From Kluyvera sp046569695 (GTDB lineage Bacteria; Pseudomonadota; Gammaproteobacteria; Enterobacterales; Enterobacteriaceae), in contig NZ_JBKHUI010000016.1 of assembly GCF_046569695.1 (NCBI RefSeq), positions 1 through 64,000 of the forward strand: DNA of 64,000 nucleotides. The letters are read 5' to 3'. The translations under genes and the position numbers were made by a program. The notes under the pieces were generated by a model, which was not told the origin of the DNA, ran no database searches, and worked only from the letters and a program-made list of their open reading frames with translations. This document shows, one piece after another, positions 47,168-55,956 of this stretch. Within the stretch, counting starts at the first letter, position 1. Each line of letters opens with the position of its first letter.

Positions 47168-47467
47168 ATGAACGATAGCGAACTCCTGCAAGCCCGTGCC
47201 GGTGAAGCGGCAGCGCTGCTAAAAGCGATGAGCAACCCCAACCGGCTGCTGATCCTCTGCATGCTGTGCGATGCCCCCGGCACCAGCGCCGGTGAACTGG
47301 CGAAAGCCAGCGGGCTCAGCCCATCAGCCACTTCACAGCATCTTGCCCGCATGCGGGAAGAGGGGCTGATTGACCGCCAGCGCGATGCGCAGCGGATTCA
47401 CTATTCCATCCGTAACGAGGCGGTGCAGCAGATTGTCGCCACCTTAAAAACGCTCTACTGTCCCTAA
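47168..47467 (+). CDS. ygaV: ArsR-family repressor YgaV
   Basis: 99 residues, the same length as E. coli YgaV. ArsR winged helix: 'LLKAMSNPNRLLILCMLCDAPG', recognition helix 'AGELAKASGLSPSATSQHLARM', wing 'EEGLIDRQRDAQRIHYSI'. YgaV autoregulates the ygaVP operon and responds to sulfide, organotin or haem depending on report. It is 12 bases upstream of ygaP. Confidence 0.92.
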   Translation: MNDSELLQARAGEAAALLKAMSNPNRLLILCMLCDAPGTSAGELAKASGLSPSATSQHLARMREEGLIDRQRDAQRIHYSIRNEAVQQIVATLKTLYCP

Positions 47468-47479
47468 GAGAGAAGCCAA

Positions 47480-48019
47480 ATGACCGTTGAAGAGATCTCC
47501 CCACAGGCGGCCCTTGCGCTGATTGAGCAAGGTGCGACCCTCGTCGATATCCGCGATGCGGACGAATATGCCCGCGAACACATCCGCGCCGCTCGCCTGC
47601 TGCCGCTCGGCAGCATAGAACAAGGGGCAACGCTTTCAGCCAGCGCCGATGCCGTCGTTATCTTTCACTGCCAGTCTGGTAATCGCACGCGCAACAACCA
47701 AAGCCGCTTAATCGCTGCCGCAGCACCCGCGCAGGCCAAACTCCTCGCAGGCGGCATCGACGCCTGGCGTCAGGCCGGCCTCGTCACCACGGTAAATAAA
47801 TCGCAGCCCCTACCCCTAATGCGCCAGGTACAGATTGCCGCCGGCGTGCTAATTTTACTGGGCGTCGTGCTCGGCTATAGCTTCTCCAGCGCGTTCTTCC
47901 TGCTCAGCGCCTTTGTGGGCGCAGGTTTAACCTTTGCCGGAGTGACGGGTTTTTGCGGCATGGCGCGACTGCTGGCGGTGATGCCGTGGAACCGGCGCTC
48001 ATCCACCACCGGCGTATAA
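47480..48019 (+). CDS. ygaP: Membrane-anchored rhodanese YgaP
   Basis: 179 residues. The rhodanese domain (1-105) has 'ATLVDIRDADEYAREHI' and the active-site loop 'FHCQSGNRTRNN' with catalytic Cys. The linker 'NKSQPLPLMRQVQIAAG' leads to two C-terminal membrane helices and 'GFCGMARLLAVMPWN'. It is an inner-membrane sulfurtransferase thought to handle cyanide or reactive sulfur. Operon with ygaV. Confidence 0.93.
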   Translation: MTVEEISPQAALALIEQGATLVDIRDADEYAREHIRAARLLPLGSIEQGATLSASADAVVIFHCQSGNRTRNNQSRLIAAAAPAQAKLLAGGIDAWRQAGLVTTVNKSQPLPLMRQVQIAAGVLILLGVVLGYSFSSAFFLLSAFVGAGLTFAGVTGFCGMARLLAVMPWNRRSSTTGV

Positions 48020-48046
48020 GAACTCAATAACAAAGGAGCACCTGAG

Positions 48047-48226
48047 ATGTTTGCACCTGGCGATCTGGTTCAACCGAAAATGGGCGGACCAAAGTTAAAA
48101 GTGATTGAAGCACATGAAGACAGCATCGTGGCGGTACAGGCCAGCGATGAAAATGGCAAGCAGTACACGTTAAAAGCGGCAGACGTTGCGCCGTATAGTG
48201 AAGAAGGCGACTTTGGCGTTTGCTGA
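48047..48226 (+). CDS. YodC-like DUF2158 protein
   Basis: 59 residues, starting 'MFAPGDLVQPKMGGPKL' with AAAGGAG before ATG 48047 (spacing about 9) and ending 'GDFGVC'. The 'GDLVxxKSGGPxM' start is the DUF2158/YodC signature, a small beta-barrel domain. Function unknown. It lies 27 bases after ygaP and is probably co-transcribed. Short genes like this are easily missed by ORF-length cut-offs. Confidence 0.8.
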   Translation: MFAPGDLVQPKMGGPKLKVIEAHEDSIVAVQASDENGKQYTLKAADVAPYSEEGDFGVC

Positions 48227-48691
48227 TGTTGCGCTGCGGTGAGCGTCGCTCACCGCCTCATTTCGACGTTTATGAATAGTTACCCACAAATCACGCATAT
48301 CTCCCAAACACTCCTCGCAGAACTAAACGCCAAAACAGTCGCCTATTTACGGATAAAAACGCTGAATGTGACATTATTCACATAAAAATCAGCATTGCCG
48401 TGCTTTTGCACCAACACACACGATCTCTCATCCTTTTTTACCATTTCGAAACAGACATTAACTAAATGATTTTTATATAAAAAATAGACAACAAAAACAA
48501 AAATAGCGCGGCGAACATAAAACAATCAAAAACAGAGCATTTTATTGACAAAAGCGCATTAAATAAAAATATTTCACTAGTTGTTTGTTCCAATCCAGAT
48601 GGATAATCTATACACGTCAATTAAAGCAACCCAAAACGCCATAAAACAGACCACTTTCTGTATTAACCGTTCATTTTCGAGGAGCACACCG
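48227..48691. other. Gene-free region between ygaP/yodC and alaE
   Basis: E. coli has stpA at this position. Here no H-NS-like frame is present; the sequence is AT-rich and ends with the alaE promoter and RBS. A GC-rich inverted repeat at about 48235-48255 (GTGAGCG/CGCTCAC) after the DUF2158 gene may be a weak terminator. Confidence 0.55.
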
Positions 48692-49141
48692 ATGTTCTCT
48701 GCGCAGTCACGCCTGCGTCATGCGGCAGCAGACACTTTCGCCATGGTTGTCTACTGTTCCGTCGTGAACATGATGATTGAAATATTTCTCTCAGGAATGA
48801 CCTTTGAGCAGTCACTTTCATCTCGTCTGGTTGCTATCCCGGTCAACATTATTATTGCGTGGCCGTACGGTATTTATCGCGACTTTATTATGCGACAGGC
48901 GGCTCGCATTAGCCCGGCAGGTTGGGTAAAACGCGTGGCGGACCCGTTGGCCTATGTCACCTTCCAGTCGCCGGTGTATGTGCTTATTCTGCTGAGCGTA
49001 GGTGCCGACTGGCACCAGATCCTGGCGGCGGTAAGTTCTAACGCCGTGGTATCGCTGGTGATGGGAGCCGCGTACGGCTACTTCCTCGATTTCTGCCGTC
49101 GCCTGTTCCGAGTGGAACAGTACACGCAGGCAAAAGCATAA
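48692..49141 (+). CDS. alaE: L-alanine exporter AlaE
   Basis: 149 residues from ATG 48692 (GAGGAG 10 bases upstream), the same length as E. coli AlaE. It has four predicted membrane segments and the conserved 'PVNIIIAWPYGIYRDF' and 'DPLAYVTFQSPVYVLIL' regions. It exports L-alanine across the inner membrane, preventing toxic accumulation. The longer frame from 48581 lacks an RBS and is not used. Confidence 0.92.
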   Translation: MFSAQSRLRHAAADTFAMVVYCSVVNMMIEIFLSGMTFEQSLSSRLVAIPVNIIIAWPYGIYRDFIMRQAARISPAGWVKRVADPLAYVTFQSPVYVLILLSVGADWHQILAAVSSNAVVSLVMGAAYGYFLDFCRRLFRVEQYTQAKA

Positions 49142-49184
49142 TCATATTGGTATAGGTGACTGGCTAAACTAGCCAGTCATCTAC

Positions 49185-49529
49185 TTACAACTTCTCGCCA
49201 AATAGCCCATCAATAAAGCGCTCTAACGCCATTCGTGAGCTAAAGCCGTGCGGAATGCCGTAATGCTGCTCAACTTCGCCGCCTAAATAGAGCGGAAACT
49301 CTGCGTAGTGATCGCAGGCCTTAATATCAGAAGCCGGTTCAGCAAATTTGTTACTGCGATCTTTAAGCGCCGGATGAATGATCAGCGCCGTGCGCCCCAT
49401 TCGCGCTTCGCGGTTGACGTAAACATAATTCTCACCACGACGGTAGCCGTAGGCTTTCGAGGTTACCGCATCCATGGTAAAGCCCGCTTTTTCAAGAACG
49501 CGCGCCACCTCATCAGGTCGTAAATACAT
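49185..49529 (-). CDS. ygaC: DUF2002 protein YgaC
   Basis: 114 residues, colinear with E. coli YgaC: it begins 'MYLRPDEVARVLEKAGF' and contains 'KAYGYRRGENYVYVNREARM' and 'YGIPHGFSSRMALERF'. Function unknown; the E. coli gene is reported as Fur-regulated. Divergent from ygaM. Confidence 0.92.
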   Translation of the reverse strand: MYLRPDEVARVLEKAGFTMDAVTSKAYGYRRGENYVYVNREARMGRTALIIHPALKDRSNKFAEPASDIKACDHYAEFPLYLGGEVEQHYGIPHGFSSRMALERFIDGLFGEKL

Positions 49530-49679
49530 ATATTATCCTCTTTATCTTTTACTGCATCGCCACCTTACCGTAATCAGTATTCGCCTCGCTTTCAGATAAT
49601 TCCAGAAACCAACCAATCTCCGGCAAATTATGTCGGGTGACCTACACTTATTGCTCCAACAAAATTTGTGGAGAACCTC

Positions 49680-50006
49680 ATGTTTAAATCACTTAATCGC
49701 CATGATGCTGATGATGAAGTCCAGGATATTCATAATGACGTCAGCCAATTAGCCGACAGCCTTGAGAGCATCCTGAAGAGCTGGGCCAGTGAAGACAAAG
49801 ACGAAATTGAGGCCGTCCGCCACAATGCGAAGAAATTGCTGAGCGAAACCCGTGCGCGCATTAATGGCCGTACCCGCATACAGCAAAGCGTTTGTGACGT
49901 TGCGGGCTGTGCCGATGACTATATTCGCGATAAACCGTGGCAAAGTGTGAGCGCTGCCGCGGCAGTGGGGATTTTTATTGGCGTATTATTAGGCTGTCGT
50001 CGATAA
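49680..50006 (+). CDS. ygaM: ElaB/YqjD/DUF883-family protein YgaM
   Basis: 108 residues from ATG 49680 (TGGAGA 7 bases upstream). Helical, with 'ISQLADSLESILKSW'-like heptads, a 'RARINGRTRIQQSV' region and a C-terminal membrane anchor 'AAAVGIFIGVLLG' ending CRR, the DUF883 layout. Related proteins bind ribosomes at the inner membrane in stationary phase. A strong terminator follows. Confidence 0.9.
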   Translation: MFKSLNRHDADDEVQDIHNDVSQLADSLESILKSWASEDKDEIEAVRHNAKKLLSETRARINGRTRIQQSVCDVAGCADDYIRDKPWQSVSAAAAVGIFIGVLLGCRR

Positions 50007-50043
50007 TATCATCACAACGATGTTGATAATAAAAACGCGTCTC

Positions 50044-50077
50044 CCCCCGGAGTATCTCTGATGCCCCGGGGGTTTTT
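50044..50077 (+). terminator. Rho-independent terminator of ygaM
   Basis: CCCCCGG (50044-50050) pairs with CCGGGGG (50066-50072) followed by TTTTT. It overlaps the 3' end of the convergent mocR-type gene. Confidence 0.85.
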
Positions 50078-51425
50078 ATTTTATAGCGGCCTTCAGCACC
50101 GCGACCTGAGCATCGGCCATCTGCTGCGACACGATATTGGTAAAGCTCATGATAAGCCCGGCCTGGCCTCGCTGGCTGATTCGCCAGTCGTTTACCGCCT
50201 GCACCGCCAACCCTGCGCGCCTGGCCCGCTGCGCCATAAGGCGGTCGTCACCTTCTACCGTCACCACCAGTTGAATACCCCCCAACTGCTCCAGCACCTG
50301 AAAGCCGTTAGACCGTAGCGATGTTTCCAGCCAGCGCCGACGTTCAGCATAGTGAACGCGCATCTTCTTCAGATGACGCCAGAAGTGCCCTTCGCGCAAA
50401 AAATCCGCCAGCGTCTGCTGACAGAGCACCGGCACCGGGCAGGCCAGCCGCTGCGCCTGCCGACGAAATGCCGCCACCAGCGGCAACGGTACCACCAGCC
50501 AGGCGGTGCGCAGCGCCGGGAACAGCGATTTACTGAAGGTACCGGCGTAGATAACCCGCTGCGGTGCATCCAGGCTTTTTAATGGCGGCAGCGGTTTACC
50601 CTGATAACGGAACTCGCTGTCATAATCATCTTCGATAATCCACGCGTGATGATGTGCGGCCCAATCCAGCAGCTGTCGGCGCCGTGGTAGCGACAGCGCC
50701 ACGCCGGTGGGGCTTTGATGGGCCGGGGTGAGCAGCGCAAAGCGCGCGGTGGTGGGGTGCTGGGTTATCCATTCCACGTCCATGCCGTCCTCATCCACCG
50801 CCACCGGATGCAGCGTTACGCCCGCCTGTTCCACGACCGGGCGAATCAACGGAAATCCGGGGTCTTCCATCCACATCCCTTCCCCGCGCGCCTCCATCGC
50901 CTGCAGAATAAGCCCCATAGAGGCCGCATAGCCGGAGGTGATAAACACCTGTTCGGCCTCGCACTCGATGCTGCGAGAGAGACGAAGATACTCGACGATG
51001 GCCTGACGCAGGGACAGTTCGCCGCACACGTCGCCCAGCGCAAGATCGAAGCGCGTTTGTGTACGCAGCCTATGCCCCATTACCCGCGCCCATTGGCCAC
51101 GAGGGAAGAGATCCAGCGCCGGAAGACCGAGCTGAAAAGGTTGTGGCTGGAAATGGTCGCCACCGAAGCCGAGAGGCTCGGCGGTGACCGGTTCCAGGGT
51201 TAAGTGATCGCTTACAAACGTGCCCGCCTGCCCGCGACGCTCCAGCCAGCCCTGCGCCACCAGCTCACCGTAGGCATTTTCCACCGTTACTCTTGAAACG
51301 CCGAGTTCCTGCGCGTAAACCCGGCTGGAGGGTAAGCGTCTGCCCGTTTTCAGTTCACCTTGTTCAATTGCCGCCTTCAGTTCCCTGGCAATCTGTTGAT
51401 AGCGTGGTACGCCGCCCGGCTTCAT
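50076..51425 (-). CDS. MocR-family PLP-dependent transcriptional regulator
   Basis: 449 residues. The N-terminal GntR winged helix (1-70) has 'PRYQQIARELKAAIEQGELK' and 'LPSSRVYAQELGVSRVTVENAY'. The aminotransferase-like domain (about 100-445) has the PLP-lysine region 'VIYAGTFSKSLFPALRTAW' and 'WIIEDDYDSEFRY'. MocR proteins sense PLP adducts of amines or amino acids and usually regulate a neighbouring gene. Here the divergent AhpD-like gene is the likely target. Confidence 0.9.
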   Translation of the reverse strand: MKPGGVPRYQQIARELKAAIEQGELKTGRRLPSSRVYAQELGVSRVTVENAYGELVAQGWLERRGQAGTFVSDHLTLEPVTAEPLGFGGDHFQPQPFQLGLPALDLFPRGQWARVMGHRLRTQTRFDLALGDVCGELSLRQAIVEYLRLSRSIECEAEQVFITSGYAASMGLILQAMEARGEGMWMEDPGFPLIRPVVEQAGVTLHPVAVDEDGMDVEWITQHPTTARFALLTPAHQSPTGVALSLPRRRQLLDWAAHHHAWIIEDDYDSEFRYQGKPLPPLKSLDAPQRVIYAGTFSKSLFPALRTAWLVVPLPLVAAFRRQAQRLACPVPVLCQQTLADFLREGHFWRHLKKMRVHYAERRRWLETSLRSNGFQVLEQLGGIQLVVTVEGDDRLMAQRARRAGLAVQAVNDWRISQRGQAGLIMSFTNIVSQQMADAQVAVLKAAIK

Positions 51426-51511
51426 GGTCTTATTTTTTACTCCGAATATGGATATCTTTTTAAGACCATTATAGTGCTATTTTTGTCCCATCTTGAACGA
51501 GGAGTGACAAT

Positions 51512-51943
51512 ATGACTGCATTACGCCAACCCTATAGTGAACTGAGCCCGAACGTCTATGCCGGGCTGGTTCAAGCCAGCATCGCGTTAGAAAAAAGCTC
51601 GCTGGAGCGCCCCCTGCTGGAGCTGCTTTACCTGCGCGTGTCGCAGATTAACGGCTGCGCCTTCTGTCTGGAGATGCACAGCAAAGCGCTGCGTAAATCT
51701 GGTGTCGATCAGGTAAAACTGGATGCGCTGGCGGGATGGCGAGTGAGCAATCACTTCAGCGATGCCGAGCGCGCGGCGTTGGCCTGGGCAGAAGATCTGA
51801 CCCACATCGCTGAAAACCGCGCGGAAGAGAGCGTGTATCAGCCGTTGCTGGTTCATTTCAGCGCCGAGCAGATTAGCGATATGACCTTCGCCATCAGCCT
51901 GATGAACGCCTTTAACCGCCTTGCCGTCAGCATGCGTATGTAG
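51512..51943 (+). CDS. AhpD-like carboxymuconolactone decarboxylase-family protein
   Basis: 143 residues, all-helical CMD fold. It has the redox motif 'NGCAFCLEMHSKAL' (CxxC with a following His), the AhpD-type peroxidase core, then 'AERAALAWAEDLTHI' and 'MNAFNRLAVSMRM'. It probably reduces hydroperoxides or an electrophile. Divergent from the MocR regulator with 86 bases between, suggesting regulated expression. GAGG lies before ATG 51512. Confidence 0.85.
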   Translation: MTALRQPYSELSPNVYAGLVQASIALEKSSLERPLLELLYLRVSQINGCAFCLEMHSKALRKSGVDQVKLDALAGWRVSNHFSDAERAALAWAEDLTHIAENRAEESVYQPLLVHFSAEQISDMTFAISLMNAFNRLAVSMRM

Positions 51944-51949
51944 TGAAAA

Positions 51950-51982
51950 AACGCCCGCAAATAATCGCTATTTGTGGGCGTT
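51950..51982 (+). terminator. Hairpin terminator after the AhpD-like gene
   Basis: AACGCCCGCAAATA (51950-51963) pairs with TATTTGTGGGCGTT (51969-51982) around a 5-base loop, preceded by an A-run and followed by AATTT. Confidence 0.75.
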
Positions 51983-52352
51983 AATTTCCCACCATTATTC
52001 TCCATTTTCCTGCCAAATATCCCCCTGTTCATTACCCGGATATTTCTCAAAAAATCGCCATCATCATACAAATATCGAGCTAAATTCAGTTGTGAATTTT
52101 CAGACAATATTCATGCCATTTTTTAGATCCCAACCAAATTTCGCATCAAAATTCTTAAAAAAATCAATCAGCGTCAATTCGCTCTCAGCCCTTACATCAT
52201 GGGAAATGACGGCGATATCACTCTATTGGCTATTTCGATTGAAAACAGATTGAGGGTTGTCACATCGTCTCAGTATGCTAGGGTATAAACAGGTCATTAT
52301 TTTCATCAGGTAGCATATCGACATAAACTAAAAACAGGAAATCGCATATTGC
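51983..52352 (+). promoter_or_regulatory. proU upstream regulatory region
   Basis: A 370-bp AT-rich gap with no gene. It corresponds to the osmoregulated, H-NS-repressed proU control region. The likely P2 core promoter is TTGTCA (52257-52262), 16-bp spacer, TAGGGT (52279-52284), matching the unusual -10 hexamer of enterobacterial proU. Confidence 0.7.
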
Positions 52353-53558
52353 ATGGCAGTTAAATTAGAAGTTAAGAATCTTTATAAAATATTCGGCGAG
52401 CACCCACAGCGAGCATTTAAATATATCGAGAAAGGTTTTACCAAAGAGCAAATTCTCGATAAAACTGGATTATCACTTGGCGTTAAAGACGCCAGTCTGG
52501 CCATTGAAGAAGGCGAGATATTTGTCATCATGGGGTTATCTGGCTCCGGCAAATCCACCATGGTACGCCTTCTCAATCGTCTGATAGAACCGACTCGTGG
52601 TCAGGTGCTGATAGACGGTATGGATATTGCCAAAATATCCGATGCCGAGCTGCGGGAAGTTCGCCGTAAAAAAATCGCGATGGTATTCCAGTCATTTGCG
52701 CTCATGCCGCATATGAGCGTGCTGGAAAATACCGCCTTCGGCATGGATCTCGCCGGCGTTCCCGCTCAGGAACGTCAGGAGAAAGCGCTGGACGCGCTGC
52801 GTCAGGTTGGCCTTGAGAACTACGCTCATGGTTACCCGGACGAACTCTCCGGCGGCATGCGTCAGCGCGTCGGTTTAGCCCGAGCGCTCGCCATCAACCC
52901 CGACATTCTATTAATGGATGAAGCCTTCTCGGCGCTCGACCCATTAATCCGCACCGAGATGCAGGATGAGTTGGTAAAATTACAGGCTAAGCATCAGCGC
53001 ACCGTGGTCTTTATTTCTCATGACCTCGATGAAGCGATGCGAATTGGCGACCGTATTGCCATTATGCAAAATGGCGAAGTGGTACAGGTCGGCACGCCTG
53101 ATGAAATCCTGAATAACCCGGCCAATGATTATGTCCGCACCTTCTTCCGCGGCGTGGATATTAGCCAGGTCTTTAGCGCTAAAGATATTGCCCGCCGTAA
53201 TCCGGATGGCCTTATCCGTAAAACGCCAGGTTTCGGCCCTCGTTCGGCGTTGAAATTATTACAGGATGATGACCGTGAATATGGTTACGTCATCGAACGC
53301 GGTAATAAGTTTGTTGGCATTGTCTCCATCGATTCATTGAAAGAGGCCTTAAAGGCCAATCAGGGAATCGAGGCGGCATTAATTGACGAGCCGCTGGCCG
53401 TCGATGCCCAGACGCCGCTCAGCGAATTACTCTCTCACGTGGGTCATGCACCCTGCGCCGTACCGGTTGTTGGAGAAGAACAGCAGTACGTCGGCGTTAT
53501 TTCAAAAAGAATGCTGCTACAGGCATTAGATCGCGAGGGGGCAACCAACAATGGCTGA
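52353..53558 (+). CDS. proV: Glycine betaine/proline ABC transporter ATPase
   Basis: 401 residues with Walker A 'GLSGSGKST', signature 'LSGGMRQRVGLA' and Walker B 'ILLMDEAFSALDP'. A C-terminal tandem CBS region (about 280-395) serves in osmotic/ionic sensing. It energises uptake of glycine betaine and proline betaine under osmotic stress. First gene of proVWX; overlaps proW by 8 bases. Confidence 0.97.
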   Translation: MAVKLEVKNLYKIFGEHPQRAFKYIEKGFTKEQILDKTGLSLGVKDASLAIEEGEIFVIMGLSGSGKSTMVRLLNRLIEPTRGQVLIDGMDIAKISDAELREVRRKKIAMVFQSFALMPHMSVLENTAFGMDLAGVPAQERQEKALDALRQVGLENYAHGYPDELSGGMRQRVGLARALAINPDILLMDEAFSALDPLIRTEMQDELVKLQAKHQRTVVFISHDLDEAMRIGDRIAIMQNGEVVQVGTPDEILNNPANDYVRTFFRGVDISQVFSAKDIARRNPDGLIRKTPGFGPRSALKLLQDDDREYGYVIERGNKFVGIVSIDSLKEALKANQGIEAALIDEPLAVDAQTPLSELLSHVGHAPCAVPVVGEEQQYVGVISKRMLLQALDREGATNNG

Positions 53559-54612
53559 TCAATCAAATCCGTGGGATACCACACCGGCTGCCGATAGCGC
53601 AGCTAACTCCGCCGACGCCTGGGGTTCACCGGCATCGGCACCGTCCGGCGGCGGCGCAGACTGGCTGCATAGCGCGCCTGCACCGCAGCCAGAACACTTC
53701 AATATTATGGACCCGTTCCATAAGACGCTGATCCCGCTCGACAGTTGGGTGACGCAGGGGATCGACTGGGTGGTGACGCACTTCCGTCCGGTGTTTCAGG
53801 GCATTCGCGTGCCCGTCGATTACATCCTGAGCGCCTTCCAGCAACTGCTGTTGGGGATGCCTGCACCGGTGGCGATTATTATTTTCGCCCTGATCGCCTG
53901 GCAGATTTCCAGCGTCGGTATGGGCATTGCGACCCTGATTTCGCTGATTGCCATCGGCGCGATTGGTGCATGGTCGCAGGCGATGATTACCCTTGCGCTG
54001 GTGCTCACCGCGCTGCTGTTCTGCGTGGTGATAGGCCTGCCGCTCGGCATCTGGCTGGCGCGCAGCCCAAGGGCGTCGAAGATTATCCGGCCGCTGCTCG
54101 ATGCGATGCAGACCACGCCAGCGTTCGTCTACCTGGTGCCGATCGTCATGCTGTTCGGTATCGGTAACGTACCGGGCGTAGTGGTGACGATTATCTTTGC
54201 CCTGCCGCCGATTGTGCGTCTGACTATTCTCGGGATTAATCAGGTGCCGGCCGACCTTATCGAAGCGTCGCGCTCCTTCGGTGCCAGCCCGCGCCAGATG
54301 CTGTTCAAAGTGCAGCTGCCGCTGGCAATGCCGACCATTATGGCCGGTGTGAACCAGACGCTGATGCTGGCGCTGTCGATGGTGGTTATCGCCTCGATGA
54401 TCGCCGTCGGCGGTCTGGGCCAGATGGTGCTACGCGGTATCGGTCGTCTGGATATGGGCCTTGCCACCGTGGGCGGTGTCGGGATCGTTATCCTCGCCAT
54501 TATTCTCGACCGCCTGACTCAGGCCGTAGGCCGCGATTCTCGCAGCAAAGGTAATCGTCGCTGGTTCAATACCGGCCCGGTTGGCCTGCTGATGCGCCCC
54601 TTCTCTAAGTAA
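53551..54612 (+). CDS. proW: Glycine betaine/proline ABC transporter permease
   Basis: 353 residues. A long Pro/Ala/Ser-rich cytoplasmic N-terminus (1-95) precedes the membrane domain, with 'QTTPAFVYLVPIVMLFGIGN' and the EAA loop 'DLIEASRSFGASPRQMLFKV'. It is the inner-membrane channel of the ProU transporter. Overlaps proV; proX follows after 65 bases. Confidence 0.97.
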   Translation: MADQSNPWDTTPAADSAANSADAWGSPASAPSGGGADWLHSAPAPQPEHFNIMDPFHKTLIPLDSWVTQGIDWVVTHFRPVFQGIRVPVDYILSAFQQLLLGMPAPVAIIIFALIAWQISSVGMGIATLISLIAIGAIGAWSQAMITLALVLTALLFCVVIGLPLGIWLARSPRASKIIRPLLDAMQTTPAFVYLVPIVMLFGIGNVPGVVVTIIFALPPIVRLTILGINQVPADLIEASRSFGASPRQMLFKVQLPLAMPTIMAGVNQTLMLALSMVVIASMIAVGGLGQMVLRGIGRLDMGLATVGGVGIVILAIILDRLTQAVGRDSRSKGNRRWFNTGPVGLLMRPFSK

Positions 54613-54677
54613 CCATCGTGTTGGCCCGGCAGCCGTCGGGCCAATGCTCCGCAACAATCACTATTAAAGGAACAACG

Positions 54678-55673
54678 ATGCGACACTCATTCGTCTTAGC
54701 TACCGCTTTTACTACTCTGGTTTCCGCCAGCACTTTCGCCGCCGACCTCCCAGGGAAAGGCATTACCGTACAGCCGGTGCAGAGCACCCTCTCCGAAGAG
54801 ACCTTCCAGACGCTGCTGGTGAGCCGGGCGCTGGAAAAACTGGGATACACCGTCGATAAGCCAAACGAAGTCGACTACAACGTGGCTTACACCTCACTGG
54901 CCGCAGGTGATGCCACCTTTACCGCCGTCAACTGGATCCCTCTGCATGACGATATGTACGCTGCCGCCGGTGGCGACAAGAAATTCTATCGCGAAGGTAC
55001 GCTGGTTAACGGCGCGGCGCAGGGCTATCTGATTGATAAAAAAACCGCCGATCAATACCACATCACCAACATTGAACAGTTGAAAGATCCTAAGATTGCC
55101 AGGCTGTTTGACACCAACGGTAACGGCAAAGCCGACCTCACCGGTTGTAACCCTGGCTGGGGCTGTGAAGCGGTGATTAACCACCAGATGGACGCCTATG
55201 AGCTGACCAAAACGGTCGAGCACAACCAGGGGAACTATGCGGCCATGATGGCCGATACCATCACCCGTTTTAAAGAAGGCAAGCCGATTCTGTATTATAC
55301 CTGGACGCCTTACTGGGTAAGCGACGTGCTGAAGCCAGGTAAAGATGTCGTCTGGCTGCAGGTGCCGTTCTCTTCCCTGCCGGGCGTGCAGAAAAATATC
55401 GATACTAAGCTCTCTAACGGCGCAAACTACGGTTTCCCTGTGAGCACCATGCACATTGTGGCTAACAAGGCCTGGGCCGAGAAAAACCCGGCAGCGGCGA
55501 AGCTGTTTGCCATCATGAAGCTGCCGCTGTCCGACATCAACGCACAGAACGCCATGATGCATGACGGTAAAGCGTCCGAGGCGGACGTGCAGGGTCAGGT
55601 CGACGGTTGGATCAAAGCCCACCAGCAGGTATTTGATGGTTGGGTGAAAGAGGCGCTGGCCGCGCAGAAGTAA
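54678..55673 (+). CDS. proX: Glycine betaine-binding periplasmic protein
   Basis: 331 residues from ATG 54678 (AAAGGA upstream; the frame is open to 54618). The signal peptide ends 'ASTFA'. The OpuAC-type domain includes 'YTSLAAGDATFTAVNWIPLH' and the Trp residues of the betaine-binding cage ('NPGWGCE', 'YTWTPYW'). It delivers glycine betaine and proline betaine to ProVW. Last gene of proU, followed by REP-type repeats. Confidence 0.97.
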   Translation: MRHSFVLATAFTTLVSASTFAADLPGKGITVQPVQSTLSEETFQTLLVSRALEKLGYTVDKPNEVDYNVAYTSLAAGDATFTAVNWIPLHDDMYAAAGGDKKFYREGTLVNGAAQGYLIDKKTADQYHITNIEQLKDPKIARLFDTNGNGKADLTGCNPGWGCEAVINHQMDAYELTKTVEHNQGNYAAMMADTITRFKEGKPILYYTWTPYWVSDVLKPGKDVVWLQVPFSSLPGVQKNIDTKLSNGANYGFPVSTMHIVANKAWAEKNPAAAKLFAIMKLPLSDINAQNAMMHDGKASEADVQGQVDGWIKAHQQVFDGWVKEALAAQK

Positions 55674-55679
55674 AATGTG

Positions 55680-55860
55680 ATGCATCCGGCTGACGCCGGG
55701 AAAGCACCAGAGCCGCCACCGATTGCCGGATGGCGGCTCTGCCTTATCCGGCCTACAGGAACAGCACACCACAGTAGGCCGGATAAGCGAAGCACCATCC
55801 GGCATGAAAGCAGCACCAATTGGTAGCCCGGCCGAGCAACGCGACGCCGGAAAGGAACGG
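55680..55860. repeat. REP/BIME-type palindromic repeats
   Basis: Several imperfect palindromes of REP type: GATTGCCGGATGGCGGCTCTG with its GCCTTATCCGGCCTAC arm, and the inverted GTAGGCCGGATAAGCG arm, continuing with CGACGCCGG. They separate proX from the MFS gene and are probable mRNA-stabilising or gyrase-binding elements. Confidence 0.85.
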
Positions 55861-55956
55861 CGTCCACCAAAAAGCACAATCCGCTACCCATCATTTTCCC
55901 CCTCTCCCACGCCTTTCGTTATTATCGACCCCATCTTTCCTTACTTTCTCAATACC

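Noticed and set aside
51853..52107. Minus-strand 84-codon frame overlapping the end of the AhpD-like gene and the proU upstream region
   Set aside because: It overlaps a clear gene and a terminator, has no good RBS, and its composition follows the opposite strand's coding frame.
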